64,000 nucleotides of DNA, from NCBI RefSeq assembly GCF_009755605.1, contig NZ_WPNZ01000015.1:146291-210290 (forward strand). Reading direction: 5' to 3'. A program made the translations under genes and the position numbers. Within the stretch, counting starts at the first letter, position 1; each line of letters begins with the position of its first letter. Under the pieces are notes generated by a model. It did not search any database. It was given only the letters and a program-made list of their open reading frames with translations, and had not been told where the DNA came from. Below, in pieces: positions 24,861-33,401 of the stretch. Source of the stretch: Streptomyces typhae (GTDB lineage: Bacteria; Actinomycetota; Actinomycetes; Streptomycetales; Streptomycetaceae).

Positions 24861-26182
24861 CGAAAGAACTCCCCTCCCGAGGCCCTGCGTCGGGCCACCG
24901 TAGCCGCCCGCCGCCGACGCACGATCACCAGGCACCCGGCGAGCACGGCGGCCGAGCCCACGCCGACGAGCACCAGGGCGGGCCAGTCCGAGCCGTCGTC
25001 GGACGCGGCGGAGGACACGATCGCCGCCGCAGCGGTCCGCTGGTCCCGGTCCGGGGCCTTGCGCGGCTTGGCGGGCAGCAGCGACCCCACCGGCTGGACG
25101 CGGCCGACCGCGGCGAAGCCCCAGTCGAGCAGCGACCTGGCCTCCTCGTACACGGCGAAGCCGCCCCTGCTCGGGTTCATCACCGTCACGAGCACGGTGC
25201 GGGTGCCGCGGTGGGCCGCGGCGATGAGCGTGTGCCCGGCGCCGCTGGTGTAGCCGTTCTTGACGCCGATCAGGCCGGGGTAGCGCTCCACGCCGTCCGC
25301 GCCCGTCAGGAGCCGGTTCGTGTTCTGGATGGGGTACGACCAGTTGCCCTGGGGGAAGCGTGCCCTGGCCGTCGAGCAGTAGCGGGCGAACTGGGGATCG
25401 GCGAGTCCGGCCCGGCCGAAGACCGCCAGGTCGAACGCGGACGAGACCTGGCCCGGGGCGTCGTACCCGTCGGGCGAGACCACATGGGTGTCCCGGGCGC
25501 CGAGTTCGCGGGCCTTGGCCCGCATCTGCCGCACGGTGTGCCGCCAGCCGCCGTTCATCTCGGCGAGGACGTGCACGGCGTCGTTGCCGGAGCTGAGGAA
25601 CACCCCGCGCCACAGGTCCGCCACCCGGTAGCTGCGGCCCGCGTCGACGCCCACCAGGCTGCTGCCGCCGCCGACCTTGCGGAGCTCGCCGTGGGTCACC
25701 GTGTGCGGGGTCTCCGGGTGCAGCCGGTCCAGTGCCGCCAGGGCGAACAGGGACTTGAGGGTGGACGCGGGCGGCAGCCTGCGGTGCGCGTTGTGGGCGG
25801 CGAGCACCTCGCCCGTGCGGGCGTCGGACACCAGCCAGGAGCGGGCGGTCAGGTCACGAGGGGCGGGCGGGGCACCGGCTGCCGGGCGCACTTGGGTACC
25901 GGGCCGGTCGAGCAGGGACGAGGAGTACGAGGAGTACGGGGAGGACGAGGGGTACCGGGAGGACGAGGAGTACGAGGAATACGGGGAGGAAGAGGAGTAC
26001 GAGGAGTACGCAGACAGCGGCTTCGGGGGTGCGGGTTCGGCACCGGCGGCCGGCCCCGACAGACCGGCGGCCGGTGCCGCGAGGCAGACCGAGGCGCCGG
26101 TGGCGAGGGCCGCGGCGCGCAGGGCGGTGGCGCGCAGGGCGGTGGCACGCCCGAGCGGACGCGAAAGGTACCTGATGACCAT
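24857..26182 (-). CDS. D-alanyl-D-alanine carboxypeptidase with Ser/Tyr repeat and membrane anchor
   Basis: This 441-aa exported penicillin-binding protein trims the stem peptide of peptidoglycan. Catalytic motifs are ASTLKSL (SxxK), SSGND (SxN) and VKNGYTSGAGHT (KTG-like KNG). A signal peptide precedes a Ser/Tyr/Pro repeat (SAYSSYSSSSPYSSYSSSS-type) at about 57-88, encoded by 25916-26010. The protein ends in a transmembrane helix (ALVLVGVGSAAVLAGCLVIV) followed by RRRR, so it is anchored outside the membrane. It overlaps the Gfo/Idh gene downstream by 4 bases. Confidence 0.93.
   Translation of the reverse strand: MVIRYLSRPLGRATALRATALRAAALATGASVCLAAPAAGLSGPAAGAEPAPPKPLSAYSSYSSSSPYSSYSSSSRYPSSSPYSSYSSSLLDRPGTQVRPAAGAPPAPRDLTARSWLVSDARTGEVLAAHNAHRRLPPASTLKSLFALAALDRLHPETPHTVTHGELRKVGGGSSLVGVDAGRSYRVADLWRGVFLSSGNDAVHVLAEMNGGWRHTVRQMRAKARELGARDTHVVSPDGYDAPGQVSSAFDLAVFGRAGLADPQFARYCSTARARFPQGNWSYPIQNTNRLLTGADGVERYPGLIGVKNGYTSGAGHTLIAAAHRGTRTVLVTVMNPSRGGFAVYEEARSLLDWGFAAVGRVQPVGSLLPAKPRKAPDRDQRTAAAAIVSSAASDDGSDWPALVLVGVGSAAVLAGCLVIVRRRRAATVARRRASGGEFFR
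25916..26010. repeat. Coding Ser/Tyr microsatellite-like repeat
   Basis: A GAGTACGAGGAGTACGGGGAG-type pattern (minus strand) repeats with imperfect periods and encodes SYSSYSSSS-type sequence in the DD-carboxypeptidase linker. Confidence 0.75.
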
Positions 26183-26323
26183 TCAGCCACCGTAGAAGCG
26201 GGCTCCCAACTGCGCAGTTCTGCTTGGCCCGGGTGGCTGTACCGGGCTCGGCGGCTGCTCCGGCCGGGCGGTTCGCGCGCTCGGTACGCATACCCGAGGG
26301 CGACCGTGTCCGTGGGAGGGCGG

Positions 26324-26968
26324 CTACCGCTGCCGCTCCTGGTCCCGGACCCGGGCGAGGTCCCCGGCCACGGCACGGAACGTGACCGTGTCCCCGTCCG
26401 CGCCGACGCGCCGCAGTCCGGCCTTCTCCAGGACGCGGACGGACGCCGGGTTGGCCGACTCCGCCGTCGCGTGCACGGTGTCCACGCCGGGTGCGGTCAG
26501 GGCGTACGCGACCAGCGCACGGGTGGCTTCGGAGGCGTAGCCCCGGCCGCGGCGCGAGGCGACGATGCCGTACCCGATCTCGATCGCGCCGTCCGTCGGC
26601 GGCCAGAACAGGCCGATCGAGCCGACCACCAGGCCGCCGTCGCGCTCGGTCACCAGGCGGTGGCCGTAGCCGGTGAGGCCCTCGGGGTGCTCGGTGAGGA
26701 AACCGGCGACGACGCGGTCGCCCTCGGCGGGGAAGTCCGGCGCCCACCCGGCCGGGCGGGAGCCGTCGAGGACGGCGGCGAGTTCGGCGGGCGTCCACGG
26801 CCGCAGCACGAGCCGTGCCGTGGTCAGGCCGGTGCCCGTCACCCGGTAGCCGGGGGAGGGCGGTGCGGACTGCGGGGAGGGCGGTGCGGACTGCAAGGAG
26901 GGCAGTGCGGACTGCGGGGAGGGCAGTGCGGACTGTTCGGACTGTTCAGAGGGAAATGCGGAAGACAT
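26324..26968 (-). CDS. GNAT N-acetyltransferase with tandem-repeat N-terminus
   Basis: This 214-aa protein has a RimJ/RimL-type GNAT domain: LTTARLVLRPWTPAELAAVL, VGSIGLFWPPTDGAIEIGYG, the acetyl-CoA loop RRGRGYASEATRALVAYAL and SANPASVRVLEKAGLRRVG. It transfers an acetyl group to an amine of unknown substrate. The first about 40 residues are a 7-residue repeat (QSALPSP/QSAPPSP) encoded by 21-bp tandem DNA repeats. The ATG at 26968 has CAGGAG 7 bases upstream, so the repeat is part of the protein. Confidence 0.88.
   Translation of the reverse strand: MSSAFPSEQSEQSALPSPQSALPSLQSAPPSPQSAPPSPGYRVTGTGLTTARLVLRPWTPAELAAVLDGSRPAGWAPDFPAEGDRVVAGFLTEHPEGLTGYGHRLVTERDGGLVVGSIGLFWPPTDGAIEIGYGIVASRRGRGYASEATRALVAYALTAPGVDTVHATAESANPASVRVLEKAGLRRVGADGDTVTFRAVAGDLARVRDQERQR
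26853..26935. repeat. 21-bp coding tandem repeat, four copies
   Basis: A 21-bp unit beginning GGGGAGGGCGGTGCGGACTG recurs at 26853, 26874, 26895 and 26916 and encodes the QSA-P/L-PSP heptads of the acetyltransferase N-terminus. Confidence 0.93.
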
Positions 26969-27065
26969 GCGGTACTCCTGGTCGTTCGGGACGACCGGGC
27001 CGCGGGTCAGCTCCGCGCGGCCCGGACGAGGGCATGCTGATGAGGGGCCCGGCAGGCCATATTCA

Positions 27066-28301
27066 TCAACCTCCCTCACTGGAGCGGCAGTCGTCGGCGG
27101 GCGCGGAGCGCACACGCGTCGGCGGATCATAACAAGGGGCCGGTGCGGGGGCTGCTTCCGGCATCGCGGGCTCGTGCAGGGACCGCAGCAGCAGCCAGCC
27201 GGCGGCGGGCAGCACGATCAGGGGCGCGAGGGCCGTCTGGAGGGACGTCGCGTCGGCGAGCGCGCCGATGGCGGGGCTCGCCACGCCGCCGACGCTGACG
27301 GTCAGACCGAGCGTCACACCGCCCGCGGTGCCGACGCGCCGCGGCAGATAGTCCTGCCCCAGCGTCACATGCAGGGAGAAGGGCACGTACAGCCCCGCGG
27401 AGGTGAGCGCGACGAACAGGTACAGGAGGGGTCCGGGCACGAGGACGACCCCGGCGACGGCGAGCACGCTCAGGGCGTACGACCACTTCACCACCGTGAC
27501 GCGGCTGTGCCGGGTGGCGAGGCGGCCCCCGACGACCGTGCCCACGGCCCCGCCGAGATAGAGCACGAACAGGGCGGCCGTACCGGCGAACTCACCGCCG
27601 GAGGTGCGCTCCCGTACGTACAGCGCGATGAAGGCGCTCAGGCCGACGAAGACGATCGACCGGCACACCACGGCACCGGAGAGCCGCAGGAAGGAGGGCC
27701 AGTCGTCGTGGCCGCCGGCGTCGCCGCCGCGCGCGGCCGCGGTGGCCGTGCCCGGTGCCCGCAGCGCGCGCAGCGCCACCGCGCACAGGGCGGCGCCCGC
27801 GACGGCGGGCACGACGAGCAGCGGGGACGCGCCGAGCCCCCCGGTCGCGATCACGGTGGCGACCAGCAGCGGCGCTGTTGCGAAGCCGATGTTGCCGCCG
27901 AGCGAGAACCAGCCCATCGCGGTGTGGCTGCCCCGGCTGGCGACGCGCGCCATGCGGGCGGCCTCGGGGTGGTACGCCGCGACGCCGATCCCGGAGACGG
28001 CGACGACCGCGAGGGTGAGGGCGTAGGAGCCGCCGACGCCGCTGAGCGCCACGCCCGCGCCGCCCACCAGCGAGCTCACCGGCAGCAGCCACGGCATCGC
28101 CCACTTGTCGGTGAGCGCCCCGAACAGGGGCTGCACCACGGACGAGAGGAGCGAGGCGGCGAGGACGATGCCGGACGCGGCGGCATAGGAGTAGGCGCGC
28201 TCGGACACGAAGAACGGTACGAGCGCGGCGACCGAGCCCTGGTACACGTCCACGCAGGCGTGGCTGAGGGACAGCAGGGTGAGGGGTTTGTTTGTGGACA
28301 C
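27066..28301 (-). CDS. MFS transporter, fosmidomycin-resistance (Fsr) type
   Basis: This 411-aa 12-helix transporter has the Fsr-like opening LLSLSHACVDVYQGSVAALV, followed by SSVVQPLFGALTDKW and GIGVAAYHPEAARMA. Fsr proteins export fosmidomycin, and homologues are common in actinomycetes with unknown substrates. The GTG at 28301 was chosen because it precedes the first helix directly; no strong ribosome site is visible. It is divergent from an AraC regulator (28474-29235), which probably controls it. Confidence 0.88.
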   Translation of the reverse strand: MSTNKPLTLLSLSHACVDVYQGSVAALVPFFVSERAYSYAAASGIVLAASLLSSVVQPLFGALTDKWAMPWLLPVSSLVGGAGVALSGVGGSYALTLAVVAVSGIGVAAYHPEAARMARVASRGSHTAMGWFSLGGNIGFATAPLLVATVIATGGLGASPLLVVPAVAGAALCAVALRALRAPGTATAAARGGDAGGHDDWPSFLRLSGAVVCRSIVFVGLSAFIALYVRERTSGGEFAGTAALFVLYLGGAVGTVVGGRLATRHSRVTVVKWSYALSVLAVAGVVLVPGPLLYLFVALTSAGLYVPFSLHVTLGQDYLPRRVGTAGGVTLGLTVSVGGVASPAIGALADATSLQTALAPLIVLPAAGWLLLRSLHEPAMPEAAPAPAPCYDPPTRVRSAPADDCRSSEGG

Positions 28302-28389
28302 CGGACGATCGTCGCGAGCGCGGCGGCTGTCGGGCTTCCGATAAAGTGCCAGTCTGTAGCGATTACCCGCCAGGCGAGGCGTACGCTGA

Positions 28390-28462
28390 CGAGTGCGAGC
28401 ACGCGTAGGAGTACGCGTAGAAGTACAGGTACGAGCATGCGTACGCATACGCGTACGCGTGG
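28390..28462. promoter_or_regulatory. TACGCGTA-rich repeat between the Fsr-type pump and AraC genes
   Basis: Imperfect repeats of the type GTACGCGTAG and CGTACGCATACGCGTACGCG fill about 70 bases of the divergent spacer. Several units are self-complementary. They may be operators for the AraC protein or a replication-slippage product. An open frame reads through them, but the AraC start is taken downstream. Confidence 0.5.
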
Positions 28463-28473
28463 CCGGGGACGAG

Positions 28474-29235
28474 GTGACACCGACCGTGCCGGAGGCCGTC
28501 CGCCACACCCCCAAGGCGCCGACCCACGTCCGGCACCTGGCCGCCGGGGAGCGCATCGACGCACACCGGCACGACGACCACCAGATCGTGCTGCCGGGTT
28601 CGGGGGTCGTCGCCGTCACCACGGAGGCGGGTACGTGGTTCGCGCCGGGGAACCGCGCCATCTGGGTGCCCGCGGGCACCGTTCACGCCCACCGCGCGCA
28701 CGGCCGTCTGAACGCGCACTTCGTGGGCCTGCCCGCCGACGAGAACCCGTTGCACCTGGACGCCCCCACGGTCCTGACCGTGAGTCCGCTCCTGCGGGAG
28801 CTGATCGTCGAGTACACGCGCATGCCCGCCGCCACCGGCCCCGAACGCGGGCGGCTGCGCGCCGTCCTGCTCGACCAGCTGCGGGCATCGCCGCAGCAGC
28901 CGATGCAGTTGCCCACGCCCACCGACCCCCGTCTGGTGGCCGTCTGCGCCCTGGTCCACGACCACCCCGCCGACCCGCGCACGCTCGCCGCCCTCGGGGC
29001 CGCGACCGGAGCCGGTGAACGCACGCTCAGCCGCCTCTTCCGCGCCGAACTGGGCATGACGTTCCCACAGTGGCGCACCCAGTCCCGCCTCTACCACGCC
29101 CTGCGGATGCTCGCGGACGACACTCCCGTCACGACCGTCGCCCACCGCTGCGGCTGGTCGTCGACGAGCGCGTTCATCGATGTCTTCCGCCGGTCGTTCG
29201 GGTACACGCCGGGCACGCACAACCGCCGGCCCTGA
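28474..29235 (+). CDS. AraC-family transcriptional regulator with cupin sensor domain
   Basis: This 253-aa regulator has an N-terminal AraC_binding cupin (HLAAGERIDAHRHDDHQIVL, WFAPGNRAIWVPAGTVHAHRA) and a C-terminal double HTH (TLAALGAATGAGERTLSRLFRAELGMTFPQWRTQ and VAHRCGWSSTSAFIDVFRRSFGYTPG, in pieces). The GTG at 28474 has GGGGACGAG upstream and starts at the usual place; longer starts run into the upstream repeat. It is divergent from the Fsr-type pump and probably controls its expression in response to a substrate. Confidence 0.9.
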   Translation: MTPTVPEAVRHTPKAPTHVRHLAAGERIDAHRHDDHQIVLPGSGVVAVTTEAGTWFAPGNRAIWVPAGTVHAHRAHGRLNAHFVGLPADENPLHLDAPTVLTVSPLLRELIVEYTRMPAATGPERGRLRAVLLDQLRASPQQPMQLPTPTDPRLVAVCALVHDHPADPRTLAALGAATGAGERTLSRLFRAELGMTFPQWRTQSRLYHALRMLADDTPVTTVAHRCGWSSTSAFIDVFRRSFGYTPGTHNRRP

Positions 29236-29287
29236 GCACGGCCCGTCGCGCGGTCGCCGCGCGACGGGCCGCGACGAGGTGGCGCCG

Positions 29288-29779
29288 TCAGGCGGGAAGG
29301 TTCGCCTCGACGGCTGAGACGACCTCGGGGGCGTCGGGCTCGGTCTGCGGGGAGAAGCGGGCGACCACCTCGCCGTCGGTGGAGATCAGGAACTTCTCGA
29401 AGTTCCAGCGGACGTCCCCGGTGTGACCCTCCGCGTCGGCCTTCGGTACGAGCCGCTCGTACAGGGCGTGCCGGCCGTCGCCGTTGACCTCGACCTTCTC
29501 CGTCATGGGGAAGGTGACCCCGTACGTGGCGGAGCAGAATTCGGCGATCTCCGCGGAGGTGCCGGGCTCCTGGCCCATGAACTGGTTGCAGGGGACTCCG
29601 AGGACGGTGAAGCCGCGGTCGGCGTACGTCTCGTGCAGGCGCTCCAGAGCCGCGTACTGCGGGGTGAGTCCGCACTTGGAGGCCACGTTGACGATCAGGA
29701 CGGCTTTGCCCTGGTACTGGGAGAGGTCGGCGGGGCCGCCCTGGAGGCGGGCGATGTCGATCGCTTCGTAAACAGACAT
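29288..29779 (-). CDS. Glutathione peroxidase-family thiol peroxidase
   Basis: This 163-aa protein reduces peroxides. It has VNVASKCGLTPQYAALE with the peroxidatic Cys, the GVPCNQFMGQEPG motif with the likely resolving Cys, and WNFEKFL. Bacterial Cys-type members use thioredoxin more than glutathione, and this organism probably lacks glutathione (mycothiol users). It is followed upstream on the same strand by a FetB-like gene with a 10-base gap, so the two may be co-transcribed. Confidence 0.93.
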   Translation of the reverse strand: MSVYEAIDIARLQGGPADLSQYQGKAVLIVNVASKCGLTPQYAALERLHETYADRGFTVLGVPCNQFMGQEPGTSAEIAEFCSATYGVTFPMTEKVEVNGDGRHALYERLVPKADAEGHTGDVRWNFEKFLISTDGEVVARFSPQTEPDAPEVVSAVEANLPA

Positions 29780-29789
29780 GCTGGGGAGC

Positions 29790-30578
29790 TTACGGCCCCG
29801 GCGTGCGATGGAGCTTGCCGTGCGCGACGAGTTCCACGGTCACCGCGACGGCCACCGCCTGCACCGCCATCAGGGCGAACAGGACGAAGAGCTGGACGGC
29901 GCCCGCCTGCACGGGCGACGCCCCGCCGAGCAGCATGCCGACGAACGCGCCGGGCAGGGTGACGAGGCCGACCGTGCGGGTCTGGTCGAGGCCGGGGAGG
30001 AGCGCGTCGGAGGCGGCGGGGCGGATCACCTCCAGGCGGGCGTCGCGCTCCGGCAGGCCGATCGCGAGGCCCGCCTCGAACTCGCCCAGACGGGTCGCCA
30101 ATTCGTCCAGGGAGCGACGGCCGCCCAGGACCGTCGCGGTGAGCGCCCCGCCGATGAGGATGCCCGTCACCGGGATCAGCGCGATGCCGTCGACGGGAAC
30201 CAGACCGGTGAGGGTCAGGGCCGCGACCACCGGCACCACCGGGACCGCGAGGGGCACGGCGGCCCACCACCAGGTGGCGTTCGGGGTGACGCGGCGCCCG
30301 GCGGTGCGTGTGGCGACGGCGAACATCAGGAGCAGGAAGGCGAACAGCGCCGCCCGGTGGTGCACCACCCAGCCGATGAGCAAGGACACCGCGCCCAGCT
30401 GGGCGCAGGCCCGTACCCCGGCCACGACGACCTCCCGGGAGCGGCTCCGCGACGCGTCGGGCGAGAGCCGGAACACCGCCGCCGCGGTCGCCGCGACGAG
30501 CAGCAGCACCACCAGCGCGACACCGAGCGCGGCGTTCACGGGCAGCAGCGTCTGAGCAGCGAATACGCGCACGTCCAC
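29790..30578 (-). CDS. FetB/UPF0014-family ABC permease
   Basis: This 262-aa membrane protein belongs to the UPF0014/FetB family of ABC permeases. It has about seven helices, VRACAQLGAVSLLIGWV, GILIGGALTATVLGGRRSLDEL, and the family motif TRTVGLVTLPGAFVGMLLGGASPVQA. E. coli FetB with FetA exports iron and protects from peroxide stress. No ATPase gene (fetA) is adjacent, so the partner must be elsewhere. The neighbouring peroxidase supports an oxidative-stress role (inference). The GTG at 30578 is a plausible start without a strong ribosome site. Confidence 0.85.
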   Translation of the reverse strand: MDVRVFAAQTLLPVNAALGVALVVLLLVAATAAAVFRLSPDASRSRSREVVVAGVRACAQLGAVSLLIGWVVHHRAALFAFLLLMFAVATRTAGRRVTPNATWWWAAVPLAVPVVPVVAALTLTGLVPVDGIALIPVTGILIGGALTATVLGGRRSLDELATRLGEFEAGLAIGLPERDARLEVIRPAASDALLPGLDQTRTVGLVTLPGAFVGMLLGGASPVQAGAVQLFVLFALMAVQAVAVAVTVELVAHGKLHRTPGP

Positions 30579-30682
30579 ACCCTAGACGCGGGGACCCGTA
30601 GGCTCCTCCTACCGGCGCGTTCCACCCCCGCGGGGGAGACCCGCGCCGACGGAACTACGCAGGCGAGAGAAGGGCGAGAGTC

Positions 30683-31768
30683 ATGGCGCAGCAAGTGCGG
30701 GGCGTGGTCGCACGCGCGAAGGGCGAGCCGGTACGGATCGAGACGATCACCGTGCCCGACCCGGGGCCGGGCGAAGCCGTGGTGAAGGTCCAGGCGTGCG
30801 GTGTCTGTCACACCGACCTGCACTACCGCGAGGGCGGCATCAACGACGACTTCCCGTTCCTGCTCGGGCACGAGGCGGCGGGCGTGGTGGAGTCGGTGGG
30901 GGACGGTGTCACCGAGGTCGCGCCCGGCGACTTCGTCATCCTCAACTGGCGCGCGGTGTGCGGGCAGTGCCGTGCCTGTCTGCGCGGGCGCCCGCAGTAC
31001 TGCTTCGACACCCACAACGCGAAGCAGAAGATGACCCTGGCCGACGGCACCGAGCTGGCCCCCGCGCTCGGCATCGGGGCGTTCGCCGAGAAGACGCTCG
31101 TCGCGGCCGGGCAGTGCACGAAGGTGGACCCGGCGGCCTCCGCGGCGGCGGCCGGTCTGCTCGGCTGCGGGGTGATGGCGGGGATCGGCGCCGCCATCAA
31201 CACCGGCGGCGTGGGCCGCGGCGACTCCGTCGCCGTCATCGGCTGCGGCGGCGTCGGCAACGCCTCCGTCGTCGGCGCCCGGCTCGCCGGCGCGGCGAAG
31301 GTCATCGCCGTCGACGTCGACGACCGCAAGCTGGAGACCGCACGCGGCCTCGGCGCCACCCACACCGTCAACTCCCGCTCCGCCGATCCCGTCGAGGCGA
31401 TCCGCGGGCTGACCGGCGGCTTCGGCGCCGACGTCGTCATCGAGGCGGTGGGCCGCCCGGAGACGTACGAGCAGGCCTTCTACGCCCGCGACCTGGCGGG
31501 CACGGTCGTCCTCGTCGGCGTGCCGACCCCGGACATGCGCATCGACCTGCCGCTGCTCGACGTCTTCGGCCGCGGCGGCGCGCTGAAGTCCAGCTGGTAC
31601 GGGGACTGCCTGCCCTCGCGTGACTTCCCGATGCTCATCGACCTCTACCGCCAGGGGCGGCTCGACCTCGACGCGTTCGTGACCGAGACGATCGCGCTCG
31701 ACGAGGTCGAGAAGGCCTTCGAGCGGATGCACCAGGGCGACGTGCTGCGTTCGGTGGTGGTGTTCTGA
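30683..31768 (+). CDS. mscR: S-(hydroxymethyl)mycothiol dehydrogenase-like zinc alcohol dehydrogenase
   Basis: This 361-aa class III-type zinc alcohol dehydrogenase oxidises formaldehyde-mycothiol adducts with NAD+. Features are the catalytic zinc site CGVCHTDLHYREGG and GHEAAGVVE, the structural zinc cysteines in CGQCRACLRGRPQYC, and the Rossmann GCGGVGNASVVGARLAGA. The following gene is a metallo-beta-lactamase-fold hydrolase overlapping by one base, the standard mscR neighbour. The two form a formaldehyde/NO detoxification operon. GAAGGGCGAGAG lies before the ATG at 30683. Confidence 0.93.
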   Translation: MAQQVRGVVARAKGEPVRIETITVPDPGPGEAVVKVQACGVCHTDLHYREGGINDDFPFLLGHEAAGVVESVGDGVTEVAPGDFVILNWRAVCGQCRACLRGRPQYCFDTHNAKQKMTLADGTELAPALGIGAFAEKTLVAAGQCTKVDPAASAAAAGLLGCGVMAGIGAAINTGGVGRGDSVAVIGCGGVGNASVVGARLAGAAKVIAVDVDDRKLETARGLGATHTVNSRSADPVEAIRGLTGGFGADVVIEAVGRPETYEQAFYARDLAGTVVLVGVPTPDMRIDLPLLDVFGRGGALKSSWYGDCLPSRDFPMLIDLYRQGRLDLDAFVTETIALDEVEKAFERMHQGDVLRSVVVF

Positions 31769-32427
31769 TGGCCGCCGCGACCTCTCCCGCCGAGGGCGGC
31801 GCCGCGCGCGTCGACCATCTCGTCACCTCCGGTACGTTCTCGCTCGACGGTGGGACCTGGGACGTCGACAACAACGTCTGGATCGTCGGTGACGACCAGG
31901 AGGCCGTCGTCATCGACGCGGCGCACGACGCCGACGCCATCGCGGCGGCCCTCGGCGACCGCCGCCTCGTCGCCATCGTGTGCACGCACGCCCACGACGA
32001 CCACGTCGACGCCGCGCCGGCCCTCGCCGCCCGCACCGGCGCCCCGGTCCTGCTGCACCCCGACGACCTGGAACTGTGGAAGCTCACCCACCCGGACCGC
32101 GCGCCCGACGGTGAACTGGCCGACGGGCAGGAGCTGAGGGTGGCCGGGACGGTGCTGCGGGTGCTGCACACCCCCGGCCACTGCCGCGGCGCGGTCAGCC
32201 TGTACGCGCCGTCGCTCGGCACCGTCTTCACCGGGGACACGCTCTTCGCGGGGGGACCCGGTGCCACCGGCCGCTCCTTCAGCGACTTCCCGACCATCGT
32301 GGAGTCCATCCGCGAGCGGCTCCTGACGCTGCCGCCGGAGACGGTGGTGCGCACCGGTCACGGTGACAGCACGACGATCGGCACGGAGGCGCCGCAGCTG
32401 GAGGAGTGGATCGCCCGCGGCCACTAG
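31768..32427 (+). CDS. MBL-fold metallo-hydrolase (mycothiol-thioester hydrolase-like)
   Basis: This 219-aa glyoxalase II-like hydrolase has the zinc-binding motif THAHDDHVDAAPALAA and HTPGHCRGAVSLY, then GDTLFAGGPGATG. It starts at ATG 31768, sharing one base with the mscR stop. In mscR operons it likely hydrolyses S-formylmycothiol to formate and mycothiol (inference from context). A strong hairpin terminator lies about 135 bases downstream. Confidence 0.92.
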   Translation: MAAATSPAEGGAARVDHLVTSGTFSLDGGTWDVDNNVWIVGDDQEAVVIDAAHDADAIAAALGDRRLVAIVCTHAHDDHVDAAPALAARTGAPVLLHPDDLELWKLTHPDRAPDGELADGQELRVAGTVLRVLHTPGHCRGAVSLYAPSLGTVFTGDTLFAGGPGATGRSFSDFPTIVESIRERLLTLPPETVVRTGHGDSTTIGTEAPQLEEWIARGH

Positions 32428-32562
32428 ACCGCCGGACGGCGTCCGCCCGTGCTGACCGCCGGACCGCGTCCGCTAGTGCGGCGGTCAGCTCCCACTGGGG
32501 TCCGCCCCTGCGGCGGCCGCCTTTGCTGCGAGCCGCCTCCCCCTTTGCTGCAACGGTGCTTG

Positions 32563-32593
32563 GGCCGCCCTCGAGTCTCGCTCGGGGGCGGCC
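32563..32593 (+). terminator. Hairpin terminator after the mscR operon
   Basis: GGCCGCCC-T-CGAG and CTCG-G-GGGCGGCC pair around a TCTCG loop to make a long GC stem. It lies between the mscR operon and the iron-regulated DUF2470 gene. There is no U-tract, as is common in high-GC actinomycetes. The 100 bases before it contain imperfect repeats of a GACCGCCGGAC-GCGTCCGC unit. Confidence 0.75.
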
Positions 32594-32650
32594 TTCGTCG
32601 TGCACACCACACCTCACGCGTGCTGGCAGCGCGACACGATCTCCGATAAG

Positions 32651-32669
32651 TTAGGCAAGGCTTACCTAA
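32651..32669. promoter_or_regulatory. Iron box upstream of the DUF2470 gene
   Basis: TTAGGCAAGGCTTACCTAA matches the DmdR/IdeR consensus at 16 of 19 positions and is palindromic. It ends 12 bases before the start codon, so bound repressor would block transcription. Confidence 0.88.
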
Positions 32670-32681
32670 TGGAGGTTGAGG

Positions 32682-33401
32682 ATGGGTGTCCGACACGTCA
32701 GCACGACCATGCCCACCGCGGCGGCGCGCGCCCGCTCCGTGCTCGCCACCGCCTGGTCCTGTGCGGTGACCACGGAGATCGGCAGGGACGATCTCGTCGG
32801 TGCCCACACCGTGAGCGAGCGGGGCACGGTGCTCCTGCACCCGCCCGAGGACAGCGCGCTCGCCGCCGCACTGATCTGCGCGCCGCGCGGCGAGCCGTCC
32901 ACGCTCCTGGAGTTCGCGGACGTGGCGCCGGTACCGATCAGGGACCGGGTCCGCTCCCGGCTCTGGCTCTCCGGCACACTCACGGCGACGCGCGACCACC
33001 TCGTGTTCGAGCCGGCCTGCGCGGTGCTGCACGACGCCGGCGGCCGTACGGGCATCGACCTGGAGGAGTTCGCGCTCACCGACCCCGACCCGCTCGCGCA
33101 GGCCGAGTCCCGGCTGCTCACGCATCTCGCCGACGCCCACCCGGAGGCCGTGGAGCAGCTCACGCGGCTGATCTCCGCGGACAGCCTCACCGGTGTCGTC
33201 GCCGTCAAACCGCTCGCCATCGACCGGCACGGCCTGACGTTGCGTCTGGAACGCATCAGCAGCCAGGCCGACGTACGCCTGCAGTTCCACGAACCCGTCG
33301 ACGACCTCGGTCAGGTCACCGAACGGATGCACGCCCTGCTCACCAAGGCGCGTCTGCTGCGCCGCCCGGTCCTGCGCCCGTCCGCCCCTCCGGAGTCCTG
33401 A
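32682..33401 (+). CDS. Iron-regulated DUF2470/HugZ-like protein
   Basis: This 239-aa protein is of the DUF2470 type. The N-terminal part resembles a flavin-reductase-like split barrel (RGTVLLHPPEDSALAAALI), and the C-terminal part contains DAHPEAVEQLTRLIS, VVAVKPLAIDRHGLTLRLER and VDDLGQVTERMHALLTKAR, as in HugZ-like haem-utilisation proteins. A role in iron or haem use is supported by the iron box just upstream. The ATG at 32682 has GGAGG 6 bases upstream; a TTG two codons earlier is less likely. Confidence 0.85.
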   Translation: MGVRHVSTTMPTAAARARSVLATAWSCAVTTEIGRDDLVGAHTVSERGTVLLHPPEDSALAAALICAPRGEPSTLLEFADVAPVPIRDRVRSRLWLSGTLTATRDHLVFEPACAVLHDAGGRTGIDLEEFALTDPDPLAQAESRLLTHLADAHPEAVEQLTRLISADSLTGVVAVKPLAIDRHGLTLRLERISSQADVRLQFHEPVDDLGQVTERMHALLTKARLLRRPVLRPSAPPES

